Positions 9,165 to 16,855 of a stretch of 21,761 bases of DNA are shown piece by piece. This stretch comes from JAUWQU01 sp964605095. Lineage in GTDB: Bacteria; Planctomycetota; Phycisphaerae; SM23-33. Location of the stretch: positions 1 through 21,761 of the forward strand of contig CAZSBS010000052.1 in the NCBI GenBank assembly GCA_964605095.1, in the 5' to 3' direction. A program made the translations under genes and the position numbers. The notes beneath the pieces are model-generated. The model worked only from the letters and a program-made list of their open reading frames with translations, searched no databases and had not been told where the DNA came from. Numbering within the stretch: position 1 is the stretch's first letter; each line of letters begins with the position of its first letter.

Positions 9165-10790
9165 ATGGCACAAGAGCAGCAGGGCAAGCAGGAAGCGCAG
9201 ACGATCGCGGCGATCGACATCGGCTCGAACTCCATTCGTATGGCGCTGGCCGAGGTTGCGCCGGGCGGCAAGGTCAAGGTGCTCGAGCGCGTTCAGCGCG
9301 CGGTGCATCTTGGGCAGGACACTTTCGTCTCCGGGCGCCTGGCGACGCGGACGATGAACGCGGCGATTTCGATCCTCGGCGACTTCCGCCGGATCCTCTC
9401 GACGTACCAGGTCCAGACGGTTCGCGCCGTGGCCACCAGCGCGGTCCGCGAGGCCCTCAACGCTGACGCCTTCCTGGACCGCATATTCATGGCCACCGGG
9501 CTGGACGTGGAGGTCATCAGCACGAGCGAGGAGAGCCGGCTGAAGGTTGCGGCCGTGAGGCAGGCCCTGGCGGCCGCGCCGGAGATAGCGTTCCACGACG
9601 CGCTGGTCGTGGAGATCGGGGGCGGCACGGCGCTGTTGACGCTGCTTCACGAGGGCGAGATCGTCCAGTCGGAGAGTCACAGGCTTGGCTCGATCCGCCT
9701 TCAGGAGGCGTTGTCGCTGACGGACGAGTCGCCGGCCAAGACGGCCGAACTCATCCGCCACCAGATCGCGGGCATGCTTTCGGCTATTGCCAGTTCGCTG
9801 CCGATGCGGAAGGTGGAGACGTTTTTCGCCGTCGGCGGCGATGCTCGTTTCGCGGCCCGGCAGATCGGCAAGCGGACAGCCAGCCCGGAGATTCACACGG
9901 TCTCGCCCAGGCAGTTCGACAAGCTGGTGGGGCGGTTGGAGGGGCTGTCGGTCAGCCAGTTGACGCGGAAGTACGACCTGCCGCTGCCGGAGGCGGAGAC
10001 CCTGGTGCCGGCGTTGCTGGTTTACCAGGCGTTGATTCACGAGACTGCCGCCAGGCAGATCATCGTCACGCAGACGTCCATGCGCGACGGGCTGCTGCTG
10101 GAGGCGTCTCGCCGGCTGATGGGCTGCGAGGACGAGGATATGGCCAGGGGCGTGGTGCAGTCGGCGCGGGCGATCTGCGAAAAGTACCGCTGCGACATGG
10201 CCCACACGATGCACGTCACGGATTTGTCGTTGAAGCTGTTCGACGCCTTGCAGGCCGAGCACGGCCTGAGCCGCCGCGACCGCCTGCTGCTGCGGGTGGC
10301 GGCGATGCTTCACGAGGTCGGTGCGTACGTCAGCGAGCGGGCTCACCACAAGCACAGCTACTATCTCATCAGCAATGCCGAGGTGTTCGGGCTTTCGGGC
10401 GAGGAGTTGCAGGTGGTGGCGCTGGTGACGCGTTACCACCGCCGAGGCGGGCCCAAGCAAACGCACCCGGAGTACATTGCAATGCCGCGCGAGCGCCGCG
10501 TCGAGGTCTCCAAGATGGCGGCCCTGTTAAGAGTGGCCGACGCGCTGGACCGCGGGCACGCCCAGCACGTGCAGGACTTCCACGTCGAGCACCACGGCGA
10601 TGAGATGGTGTTGTTCATCCACGGCGTGGCGGACCTGGCCCTGGAGCGCCTGGCGATGGAACGCAAGGCGGACCTGTTCGAGAACATTTACGGCCTGCGG
10701 ATTCGGCTGGAAGAGGCGCCTCTGTCTGTGCCGCCGAGCAAGGCCGGGCATTCCAAGGCGCCCGCGAGACCGCGCGGCGCGGCAAGGTAA
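9165..10790 (+). CDS. ppx: Exopolyphosphatase, Ppx/GppA family with HD domain
   Basis: The 541-residue protein hydrolyses the terminal phosphate of polyphosphate, or pppGpp in GppA relatives. Residues 13-315 are the actin-like Ppx/GppA phosphatase: IAAIDIGSNSIRM (14-26), TSEESRL with Glu122/Glu123 near the catalytic position, VVEIGGG (148-154), FAVGGDARF (221-229) and SMRDGLLLE (305-313). Residues about 330-515 are the HD-like C-terminal domain, here with His-Glu (MLHEVG, 381-386) in place of His-Asp, followed by AHHKH, TRYHRR and RVADALD. The start is uncertain: ATG 9165 (weak GGACGG upstream) and ATG 9150 are close to the conserved domain, whereas ATG 9036 overlaps the previous stop as ATGA but adds 43 residues not typical of the family. 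It lies directly before ppk1. Confidence 0.9.
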   Translation: MAQEQQGKQEAQTIAAIDIGSNSIRMALAEVAPGGKVKVLERVQRAVHLGQDTFVSGRLATRTMNAAISILGDFRRILSTYQVQTVRAVATSAVREALNADAFLDRIFMATGLDVEVISTSEESRLKVAAVRQALAAAPEIAFHDALVVEIGGGTALLTLLHEGEIVQSESHRLGSIRLQEALSLTDESPAKTAELIRHQIAGMLSAIASSLPMRKVETFFAVGGDARFAARQIGKRTASPEIHTVSPRQFDKLVGRLEGLSVSQLTRKYDLPLPEAETLVPALLVYQALIHETAARQIIVTQTSMRDGLLLEASRRLMGCEDEDMARGVVQSARAICEKYRCDMAHTMHVTDLSLKLFDALQAEHGLSRRDRLLLRVAAMLHEVGAYVSERAHHKHSYYLISNAEVFGLSGEELQVVALVTRYHRRGGPKQTHPEYIAMPRERRVEVSKMAALLRVADALDRGHAQHVQDFHVEHHGDEMVLFIHGVADLALERLAMERKADLFENIYGLRIRLEEAPLSVPPSKAGHSKAPARPRGAAR

Positions 10791-10803
10791 GGTAAGGTAA
10801 GGG
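10784..10803 (+). repeat. AAGGT pentamer repeat: tandem SD and three-frame stops
   Basis: Three AAGGT units plus AAGGG run from 10784 to 10803. They span the ppx stop codon and end 6 nt before the GTG start of ppk1. The 5-bp period puts TAA at 10788, 10793 and 10798, one in each reading frame, while each unit offers an AAGG Shine-Dalgarno core. The last unit (10799-10803) is correctly spaced for ppk1. Confidence 0.7.
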
Positions 10804-10809
10804 ACATTC

Positions 10810-12975
10810 GTGGCCGACAAGCGACGAGACAAGAATGGCAAGGGCCGGCGGATAGATCTGGACAGCCCCGAGCTTTACATCAACCGCGAGGTGAGCTGGC
10901 TGGAGTTCAACGACCGCGTGCTGCAAGAGGGGCTAAACGAACTGCTGCCGCTGATGGAGCGGCTTAAGTTCCTGGCCATCGTCAGCTCGAACCTCGACGA
11001 GTACTTCATGATCCGGGTGGCCGGGCTCAAGCAGCAGGTGGCCGCCAAGGTCCGCTCGCGGGATATCTCGGGCCTGACGGCGTCGCAGCAGCTCACGCGG
11101 ATCGCCCAGCGTGTCAACAAGATGGTTCGCCAGCAGTCGGAGGGCATCCGCCGCGTCTTTACGGCCCTGGATGCCGAGGGCGTACACTTCCTCTCGCCGG
11201 ACGACCTCACGCCCAGCCAGCGGAAGTTCCTGGAGTCGCACTTCCAGCTTGAGATTCAGCCGGTGCTCACGCCGCTGGCGATGGACCGCCTGGATCCCCA
11301 GCCCGTGCTGCCGGGCCTTCAGATGATGCTGGCGTTCAGGCTGGTCCCCAGCGCCGCCGCCGAAGTCGCCGACAGCTCCGAGCCGATCGACCGCGTGGCC
11401 GTCGTGCCGGTGCCCACGGGCCTGCCCAGGCACATCGCCTTGCCGGCCCGCGAGGGCCTGCACCTGGTCCGGCTGGAAGACGTGATCGCGACCCACGCCG
11501 AGGCGCTGTTTCCCGGCCATGACGTGCGAGCCTGCACGGCCTTCCGCATAACGCGGGACGCCGACGTGGCGATTCAGGAAGACGCGGCCGCCGACTTGCT
11601 CGACGCCATCGACAAGGCCGTCCGGGCGCGCAAGCGTCGGGACCCTGTCCGGCTGGAGATCCCCGCCCGCGCGGATGCCTGGCTGCGGCGGTGGCTGATG
11701 AACTGGGCGCACCTGACGGGGCGGGATGTGTACCAGGTTGACGGCATGCTGGACGCCGCCGGCCTGATGGAAGTGGCGATGCGCCCGGGCCTCGAGAGGC
11801 TTCGCGAGGCCGACTGGCCCCCGCAGCCCCCACGCGACCTGCCGGACGCCGAGGAAGACCTATGGGAGGCCCTGGCTGACCGCGATGTGCTGCTGATCCA
11901 CCCGTACGAGTCTTTCTCGACCGTGGTGCATATGGTCGAGAAGGCCGCCGACGACCCGAGCGTGCTGGCGATCAAGATGACGCTCTACCGCACCAGCGGC
12001 GACTCGCCGATAATTGCCGCTCTCGAACGGGCTGCGCTTTCCGGCAAGCAGGTCAACGTGCTGGTCGAGCTCAAGGCGCGGTTCGACGAGGCCAGGAACA
12101 TCGTATGGGCACGCCGGCTCGAGGAGGCCGGGGCGTTCGTCATATACGGAATCGCCGGGTACAAGACGCACTCCAAGGCCCTGCTGGTCGTGCGGCGCGA
12201 GGCCCATCGGATTCGCCGATACGTTCACCTGGCGACGGGCAATTACAACGACAAGACCGCCAAGCTGTACTCGGACATCGGCCTGATGACCAGCGACAAC
12301 GACTTCGCTTGTGACACGGCCTCGTTCTTCAACCTGCTGACGGGCTACAGCGAGCAGGTTGGCTGGTCGAAGCTGGCCATCGCGCCGACGGGCCTGCGCC
12401 GGCGTTTCGAGGAGTTGATCGACCGCGAGATCGGCGCCTCGACGCCGGATGAACCCGGGCTGATCATCGCCAAGGTCAATAGCCTCAACGACAAGGGCAT
12501 CGCCAAGGCGCTCTACCGCGCCAGCCGGGCCGGGGTGCGGGTCCGGCTCAACATTCGCGGAATCTGCTGCCTGAGGCCGGGCGTGCCGGGCGTGTCGGAC
12601 AACATCGAGGTCACCTCGATCATCGACCGCTACCTTGAGCACGCGCGGATATTTTACTTCCGCAACGCCGGCCACGAGGAGGTGTACCTCAGCAGCGCCG
12701 ACTGGATGGGGCGGAACCTCGACCGCCGGCTGGAGATACTCTTCCCGGTCCAGGCCCCCAAGCAGCGCCGCCGGCTCGTCGCGACGCTCAAGACGTATTT
12801 CGACGACAACGTCAAGGCCCGCAAACTAATGCCGGACGGCACGTATGTGCCCGTCGAGCGAGCCGGCAAACGCGTGCGGGCACAGGAAACGCTCCACCGC
12901 CAGGCCGTGGAAGCCGCCCACGCAACCCCGGCCGCAATGATGCGGTTCAAACCCATGACCCGCCCGGAAAACTGA
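10810..12975 (+). CDS. ppk1: Polyphosphate kinase 1
   Basis: The 721-residue protein reversibly transfers the gamma phosphate of ATP onto polyphosphate. The N-terminal signature SPELYINREVSWLEFNDRVL (19-38) is diagnostic. The head domain follows (about 130-330), then two phospholipase D-like catalytic domains. IHPYESF (363-369) and KMTLYRT (389-395) line the active site; His454 in YKTHSKALLV is the expected autophosphorylated residue (His435 in E. coli), ATGNYN (475-480) follows, and His611 in YLEHARIFYF corresponds to E. coli His592. It is slightly longer than the 688-residue E. coli enzyme, with an additional basic tail. The GTG start has AAGGG 6 nt upstream and lies 19 bp after ppx, so the two are almost certainly cotranscribed. 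Pairing of kinase and exopolyphosphatase is a common arrangement. Confidence 0.96.
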   Translation: MADKRRDKNGKGRRIDLDSPELYINREVSWLEFNDRVLQEGLNELLPLMERLKFLAIVSSNLDEYFMIRVAGLKQQVAAKVRSRDISGLTASQQLTRIAQRVNKMVRQQSEGIRRVFTALDAEGVHFLSPDDLTPSQRKFLESHFQLEIQPVLTPLAMDRLDPQPVLPGLQMMLAFRLVPSAAAEVADSSEPIDRVAVVPVPTGLPRHIALPAREGLHLVRLEDVIATHAEALFPGHDVRACTAFRITRDADVAIQEDAAADLLDAIDKAVRARKRRDPVRLEIPARADAWLRRWLMNWAHLTGRDVYQVDGMLDAAGLMEVAMRPGLERLREADWPPQPPRDLPDAEEDLWEALADRDVLLIHPYESFSTVVHMVEKAADDPSVLAIKMTLYRTSGDSPIIAALERAALSGKQVNVLVELKARFDEARNIVWARRLEEAGAFVIYGIAGYKTHSKALLVVRREAHRIRRYVHLATGNYNDKTAKLYSDIGLMTSDNDFACDTASFFNLLTGYSEQVGWSKLAIAPTGLRRRFEELIDREIGASTPDEPGLIIAKVNSLNDKGIAKALYRASRAGVRVRLNIRGICCLRPGVPGVSDNIEVTSIIDRYLEHARIFYFRNAGHEEVYLSSADWMGRNLDRRLEILFPVQAPKQRRRLVATLKTYFDDNVKARKLMPDGTYVPVERAGKRVRAQETLHRQAVEAAHATPAAMMRFKPMTRPEN

Positions 12976-13000
12976 GAACGCAAGAGAGTGAGAAGAGAAG

Positions 13001-13070
13001 GCTTCAGGCTTCAGACCTCAGATTTCAGATTTCAGACCTCATATTTCAGATTTCAGATTTCAGAATTCAG
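13001..13070. repeat. Ten-unit heptamer array, consensus ATTTCAG
   Basis: Ten uninterrupted 7-bp units fill 13001-13070: GCTTCAG twice, ACCTCAG, ATTTCAG twice, ACCTCAT, ATTTCAG three times and AATTCAG. The period never slips. It lies between the end of ppk1 and the HNH gene. Variation is concentrated in the first three positions, while TCAG is nearly invariant. Confidence 0.85.
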
Positions 13071-13185
13071 GTGTGGGCACGGCGAAGCTTAAGGCGAAGG
13101 CGGGCGTTGGTGCGGCCGGCCCGCAAGGGCGCGCCCCGCGGCCAGGCCGGGGGAGAACCTGACCACTGTCATCGAGGAACTACCC

Positions 13186-13654
13186 ATGGCAGGCCTCCGA
13201 AAGGCAAAAGGCGGGCAGAGCGGCAAGCGGAACCGCTTTGGGCTTACGCGGCACATACCAGAGCCCATCAGGCGGAGTGTTCGAAATCGTTGCGGATTTG
13301 GGTGTGTGGTCTGCGGAAATCCTTTCATTGACTATCACCATTTCGCACCTGCCTTCGAGCGAGCGAAGGAACACCGTCCCGAAGGAATCACCCTTCTCTG
13401 TAAACAGCATCACGGGGAAGCACACAGGAAACTGCTTTCCCCGGAAAGTGTTCATCGGAACAACGACAACCCATTTTGCGTCCAGGAGGGACATACTAGC
13501 GAAAGCCTGGTCAGTAGGGGAGGGTTGTCCGCGGGGCCGATGGTGTTCATGATCGGATCGGCCACGTTTGAGACGCCGATAGTCTTGATGTATGAATCGG
13601 AGGAACTAATCAGCTTCAAACCACCAGAGTCCGGGAATGCGCCATGGCGACTGA
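13186..13654 (+). CDS. HNH endonuclease-like protein, 3' end lost in assembly gap
   Basis: The first 156 residues are visible before the run of Ns. Residues 24-84 form an HNH/zinc-finger nuclease module: IPEPIRRSVRNRCGFGCVVC (24-43) with the CxxC pair Cys40/Cys43, DYHHF with His51/His52 as the catalytic region, and LLCKQHH (71-77) with Cys72 and His75/His76. The basic N-terminus (1-22) may contact DNA. Residues 115-156 begin a separate, beta-rich region of unknown role. The ATG has GAGGAA 6 nt upstream. Any reading continued past 13754 is artificial because the gap length is unknown. Codons appear less GC-biased at third positions than in ppk1, which hints at horizontal acquisition. Whether it is a defence, homing or phage-derived nuclease cannot be told. 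Confidence 0.75.
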
Positions 13655-13754
13655 NNNNNNNNNNNNNNNNNNNNNNNNNNNNNNNNNNNNNNNNNNNNNN
13701 NNNNNNNNNNNNNNNNNNNNNNNNNNNNNNNNNNNNNNNNNNNNNNNNNNNNNN
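13655..13754. other. Assembly gap, 100 Ns
   Basis: Exactly 100 undetermined bases interrupt the HNH gene, the usual placeholder for a scaffold join of unknown size. The true distance, and even the adjacency of the two flanks, is not established by this sequence. Confidence 0.98.
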
Positions 13755-13861
13755 GGTGCCGTGCTTCCGGGTTGTTTCGGAAGCATGTTTCTGCATCCGG
13801 CCGGGGCATCATTGCGGCTGGCGAAGTCCATGGGAAGTCCATTGAGTCGGCGTGGCGCCCT

Positions 13862-13900
13862 CACCCGGCCCTTCGGGCCACCCTCTCCCTCAAGGGAGAG
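13862..13900. repeat. REP-like double hairpin
   Basis: Two adjacent hairpins are seen: GGCCC-TTC-GGGCC (13867-13879) and CTCTCCC-TCAA-GGGAGAG (13883-13900). The wider string CCCTCACCCGG...CCACCCTCTCCC resembles palindromic elements dispersed through many bacterial genomes. It may stabilise mRNA ends or weakly terminate transcription; on the plus strand it is followed by an AT-rich stretch. Confidence 0.6.
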
Positions 13901-13990
13901 AGGTTATTATATATATGCTTCTATCCATGTAATCTTTTAATTCGTTAATCCCCGTCAAATGCTTCTTCTTTTTCTTTTTTTCGCCTTCTT

Positions 13991-14020
13991 CCTCCGCGAC
14001 CTTTGCGCTCTCTGCGATGA
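13991..14020 (-). repeat. 9-bp repeat of the CGCAGAGA type
   Basis: Read on the minus strand, TCGCAGAGA, GCGCAAAGG and TCGCGGAGG follow one another with a 9-bp period. Degenerate CGCAGAGG-type strings occur in intergenic DNA of many bacteria, commonly near 3' ends of genes, as here after the ROK stop codon. Confidence 0.6.
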
Positions 14021-14037
14021 GACTTTTTTACCCCCCC

Positions 14038-15486
14038 TCAGTCGTCGTCGTCCTCATCCTTCTTGCCGTTGTCTTTGTCCTTGCGCTTCTTTGGGTTGTC
14101 GGGCTGGGGGGCGGCGAAGAGGAATGCTTTACGTTGTTGTTGCCCGTCGAAGTCCGTGAATGCCTTGACGGCGTCGGCGGGGGGGAGGATCTCCATGCGT
14201 ACGTCGCGGTAGTGGAGAGTCTGCTGGGCACGGTTGGTGAGCTTGATCGGCTCGCGCCCGGCCTGGGCGACGAACACGACGTGCGGCCTGGCCAGGCAGA
14301 GTTGGCGGACCGACCTGTCTCCCAGCCGGCCCTTGCCGAGATTGGATGCGATTTTGTCGTCGAACTGCTCGCCGGAGATGGCTGTGCCGTCGGCGCGGAT
14401 GAGGCAATTGCCCTTGCAGGAGCGCCCGGACACGCTCAGCCGCCCGTCGGACCAGGCGAGCTTGGGGTAGCGCACGCGGCGGGTCCTGGCGAACGGGTTC
14501 AGGCCGAGCTGCTGCTGGGCCATCGCCACGGCGCCGAGCACGACGGCGTCGTCGCCGAGGGTGGACTCAAGCACCCGTCCGCCAGGCGAGGCGCCGGTGA
14601 GCGGGTCGGCCTGGACTATCCTCTCGATGATCGGCAGGATGAATCCGCCGCAGGCCTCGATCACCCCGCCGCCGAGCAGAATCACCTCCGGGTCCACAAG
14701 GTGGCTAATCGAGATGCACGCCCAGCCGATGACCTCTGCCGCTCGCGTGACGACTTCCGTCACGACCGGGTCGCCCTTGGCGAGGGCCTTCCGAATGGCA
14801 CCGGAGCGGATTGGCTCGTTGGGCTTGGCAAGGTCGGCCCAGCCTTCGATGATGGATTTTCGCCCGCCCTTGACGGCGGCGCGGATGTCGCGGTCGATGG
14901 CGCCTCGGCTGGCGATAGCCTCGAAGCAGCCCCTGGCGCCGCAGCCGCACTTGGGCCCGCCGATCTGCATTATCATGTGCCCGATCTCGCCGGCGCTCCG
15001 GCGAGCGCCGGTGACGAGCCGCCCGTCGATGATCACGCCGCCTCCGATGCCCGTGCCCACAAATATGCCCACCACGTTTTGGGCGTCCATGGCCGAGCCG
15101 AGCCACTTCTCGCCGAGCGTGCCGAGGTTCACATCATTGCCGAGGAAGACCGGCAGACCGAGCTTCTTGACCGCTAGCGGGACGATCTCCATGCCGCCGA
15201 GGTTCATGTTGGCCGTGTTGATGATCCTCCCGGCCCGCGGGTCCACCACGCCGGGAATGGCCATTCCCACGCCCGCGACGGCGCTCGCCTTGACCCCGCC
15301 GGCGGAGATGACGTCCCGGACCGTGTCGAGGATGACCTCGACGACCAGTGCGGGGTTCTTTTCGCGCGGGGTGCTGATTCGTTCGCGTTCGAGCACGCGT
15401 CCGTCGGCTGTGACGAGCGCAGCCAGGACTTTCGTGCCGCCGACATCCACGCCCACGAAGAGCTTGTCCTTGTTGTTCTTGGCCAT
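14038..15486 (-). CDS. ROK-family sugar kinase/regulator with C-terminal extension
   Basis: The 482-residue protein starts with a complete ROK domain (about 10-325), the family of bacterial glucokinases and N-acetylhexosamine kinases. Visible are the phosphate-binding loop VGVDVGGTKV (11-20), catalytic Asp118 in GNDVN, FVGTGIGGG (142-150), GEIGH (166-170) and the zinc motif KCGCGARGC (Cys180, Cys182, Cys187, with His170). There is no N-terminal winged helix, so it is a kinase type rather than a NagC/XylR-type repressor. Residues about 335-482, absent from usual 300-320-residue ROK kinases, form an unrecognised domain (YPKLAWSDGRLSVSGRSCKG onward) ending in a strongly charged Lys/Asp tail. The ATG at 15486 immediately precedes the fold; the frame open to 15573 lies upstream of the promoter. 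Likely reaction: ATP-dependent phosphorylation of glucose or an amino sugar. Confidence 0.88.
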   Translation of the reverse strand: MAKNNKDKLFVGVDVGGTKVLAALVTADGRVLERERISTPREKNPALVVEVILDTVRDVISAGGVKASAVAGVGMAIPGVVDPRAGRIINTANMNLGGMEIVPLAVKKLGLPVFLGNDVNLGTLGEKWLGSAMDAQNVVGIFVGTGIGGGVIIDGRLVTGARRSAGEIGHMIMQIGGPKCGCGARGCFEAIASRGAIDRDIRAAVKGGRKSIIEGWADLAKPNEPIRSGAIRKALAKGDPVVTEVVTRAAEVIGWACISISHLVDPEVILLGGGVIEACGGFILPIIERIVQADPLTGASPGGRVLESTLGDDAVVLGAVAMAQQQLGLNPFARTRRVRYPKLAWSDGRLSVSGRSCKGNCLIRADGTAISGEQFDDKIASNLGKGRLGDRSVRQLCLARPHVVFVAQAGREPIKLTNRAQQTLHYRDVRMEILPPADAVKAFTDFDGQQQRKAFLFAAPQPDNPKKRKDKDNGKKDEDDDD

Positions 15487-15492
15487 GGCGGC

Positions 15493-15522
15493 ATTATATG
15501 GGTCGGCGGTGGTGGCGTGCAA
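15493..15522 (-). promoter_or_regulatory. Promoter of the ROK gene, nearly leaderless
   Basis: On the minus strand a perfect TATAAT occupies 15498-15493, with TTGCAC (three of six matches to TTGACA) at 15522-15517, an 18-bp spacer. Transcription would be expected to begin at about 15487-15485, that is at the ATG itself. No Shine-Dalgarno sequence precedes this ATG, which agrees with a leaderless message. Confidence 0.6.
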
Positions 15523-15682
15523 CGTTGGCGCGCGTGAGGCGGGCGATTTTCGGGCGGCGGGTGCGGACCTCAACCGGCTTGCGCGGGCAAGTTCGCAAAC
15601 GGGGCGCCAACGGGCGTCCGCCGGGCGCCACCTGGGCCAGGGCGTTGACGGATGAGTCGCTTCGTGTTACCTACGAGCCTCC

Positions 15683-16855
15683 ATGAGAGGTTTTACCGTT
15701 AGCGGAGTGGTGAAATTGGCGAATTTGGTTCGCCGCCAGCTTGCCGGGCCGATATCGCCGGCCGGGCTGGAGAGGCTGCGCAGCCACATCGGCGAAGTGA
15801 TCGAGCAACTCGACCTGTCGCTTGAAGAGCAGGATCAACGCCCCGAGGCAATGTCGCCGTCCAGCCGGAAGGCGTACGAGTTTCTCAAGGCCGTGGATTT
15901 CGCCTCGGTTGCGACGAGCGATTCAGCCGTCGAGGATGAGCACTATCTGGCCAACGTTCGGCTGCCGGGGATCAAGCGGTTCTGCGATGACATTGCCGTC
16001 CGGCTTGCCCAGCAGCCGGCCGAGCGCGAGTTGAGCGAGACCCACAAGCGGATTTGCGTACGGCTGGAGGGCATCGAGTCCGCCATGGAGGCCCAGGATG
16101 TGCGGGCTGAGCACCTCAAGGAAGACTCGCGGGAGCTGCGTGCATGGCTGGCGCTGCTGTCGCGGGCGGACATGTTCGGCCGGTACGTTTTGGCCGTGGG
16201 CTTGGCGAAGGCGGCATTCGAGCGGGAGGCCCGGCGGCTGCGGCGGTTCTGTACGCCGATGATGGTGCGATTCCTGCCCGGGCGAACCATCTACCGCCTT
16301 CGGGCCGATGGACCCGGCACGCGGGTGGTCCTGCCGGTGCCGATGATCGCCTTCAGCGATGGGCAATTCGCGAGCCTGGCGGACTTTGCCCTGCACCGTG
16401 GGCGATCCGAGGCGCCGGTCGTCGAGGCGATGCACGGGGCGGGTTACCAAGAGATCCTGGCCGAGTTGGAGGCCCTTGGCGGCCCGGCCCAGCAGGGTCG
16501 CGGCATACACCATGACCTGGGCGTGTCTTTCAACCGGGTCAACGCCGAGTACTTCCGCGGCCGGCTCCAGTGGCCGAAGCTTGTATGGGGCGAGTCGTTC
16601 AGCATGCGCAAGTTCGGGCACTACGACAGCATCCGCGACACGGTGATGGTCAGTTCTTCGCTGGACCGGCTCGACGTGCCCGCCTTCGCGGTGGACTTCG
16701 TGATATACCACGAGCTTCTTCACCGGACGATGGGGGTGTCATACACGAACGGTCGGCGTGCGGCGCACACCCCGGCCTTCAAGCGTCAGGAGAGGGCCTT
16801 CAAGCTGTTCAAGGAGGCCGAGGCCGTGCTGGCGCGGCTGGGCAAGGCCAAGTAG
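15683..16855 (+). CDS. SprT-like zinc metallopeptidase with unknown N-terminal half
   Basis: The 390-residue protein ends in a SprT/wss1-like metallopeptidase module. After the entry segment VSFNRVNAEYFRGRLQWPKL (281-300), typical of SprT domains, come YHELLH (342-347) with zinc ligands His343 and His347 and catalytic Glu344, then AHTPAFKRQE (361-370) with His362 as third ligand. Residues 1-275 are largely helical and charged (for example 115-190) and match no family I recognise. There is no signal peptide, so it is cytoplasmic. The first ATG is taken; no strong ribosome binding site precedes it. SprT-family proteins in eukaryotes repair DNA-protein crosslinks, but the bacterial role is little known, and here the neighbours give no hint. 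It converges on the sulfatase gene. Confidence 0.7.
   Translation: MRGFTVSGVVKLANLVRRQLAGPISPAGLERLRSHIGEVIEQLDLSLEEQDQRPEAMSPSSRKAYEFLKAVDFASVATSDSAVEDEHYLANVRLPGIKRFCDDIAVRLAQQPAERELSETHKRICVRLEGIESAMEAQDVRAEHLKEDSRELRAWLALLSRADMFGRYVLAVGLAKAAFEREARRLRRFCTPMMVRFLPGRTIYRLRADGPGTRVVLPVPMIAFSDGQFASLADFALHRGRSEAPVVEAMHGAGYQEILAELEALGGPAQQGRGIHHDLGVSFNRVNAEYFRGRLQWPKLVWGESFSMRKFGHYDSIRDTVMVSSSLDRLDVPAFAVDFVIYHELLHRTMGVSYTNGRRAAHTPAFKRQERAFKLFKEAEAVLARLGKAK

Larger units (their letters stand above)
13755..14037. other. Gene-free region after the gap
   Basis: No gene is supported in these 283 bp. It contains a REP-like hairpin pair (13862-13900), an AT-rich patch (about 13903-13945), a pyrimidine-rich tract, and a 9-bp repeat (13991-14020) next to the stop codon of the ROK gene. 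The first hundred bases might hold the end of the HNH gene or of another gene lost in the gap. Confidence 0.6.

Noticed and set aside
7675..10466. Long minus-strand frames (7675-9171, 9162-10466) opposite the polyphosphate genes
   Set aside because: They mirror the codons of MPE-HD and Ppx, have no motifs and overlap confident genes.
13755..13845. Open frame continuing the HNH protein after the Ns
   Set aside because: The frame across a gap of unknown length is meaningless, and the tail shows no HNH-family features.
14017..15177. 386-codon plus-strand frame opposite the ROK gene
   Set aside because: The ROK motifs on the minus strand are unambiguous; this frame is a shadow.
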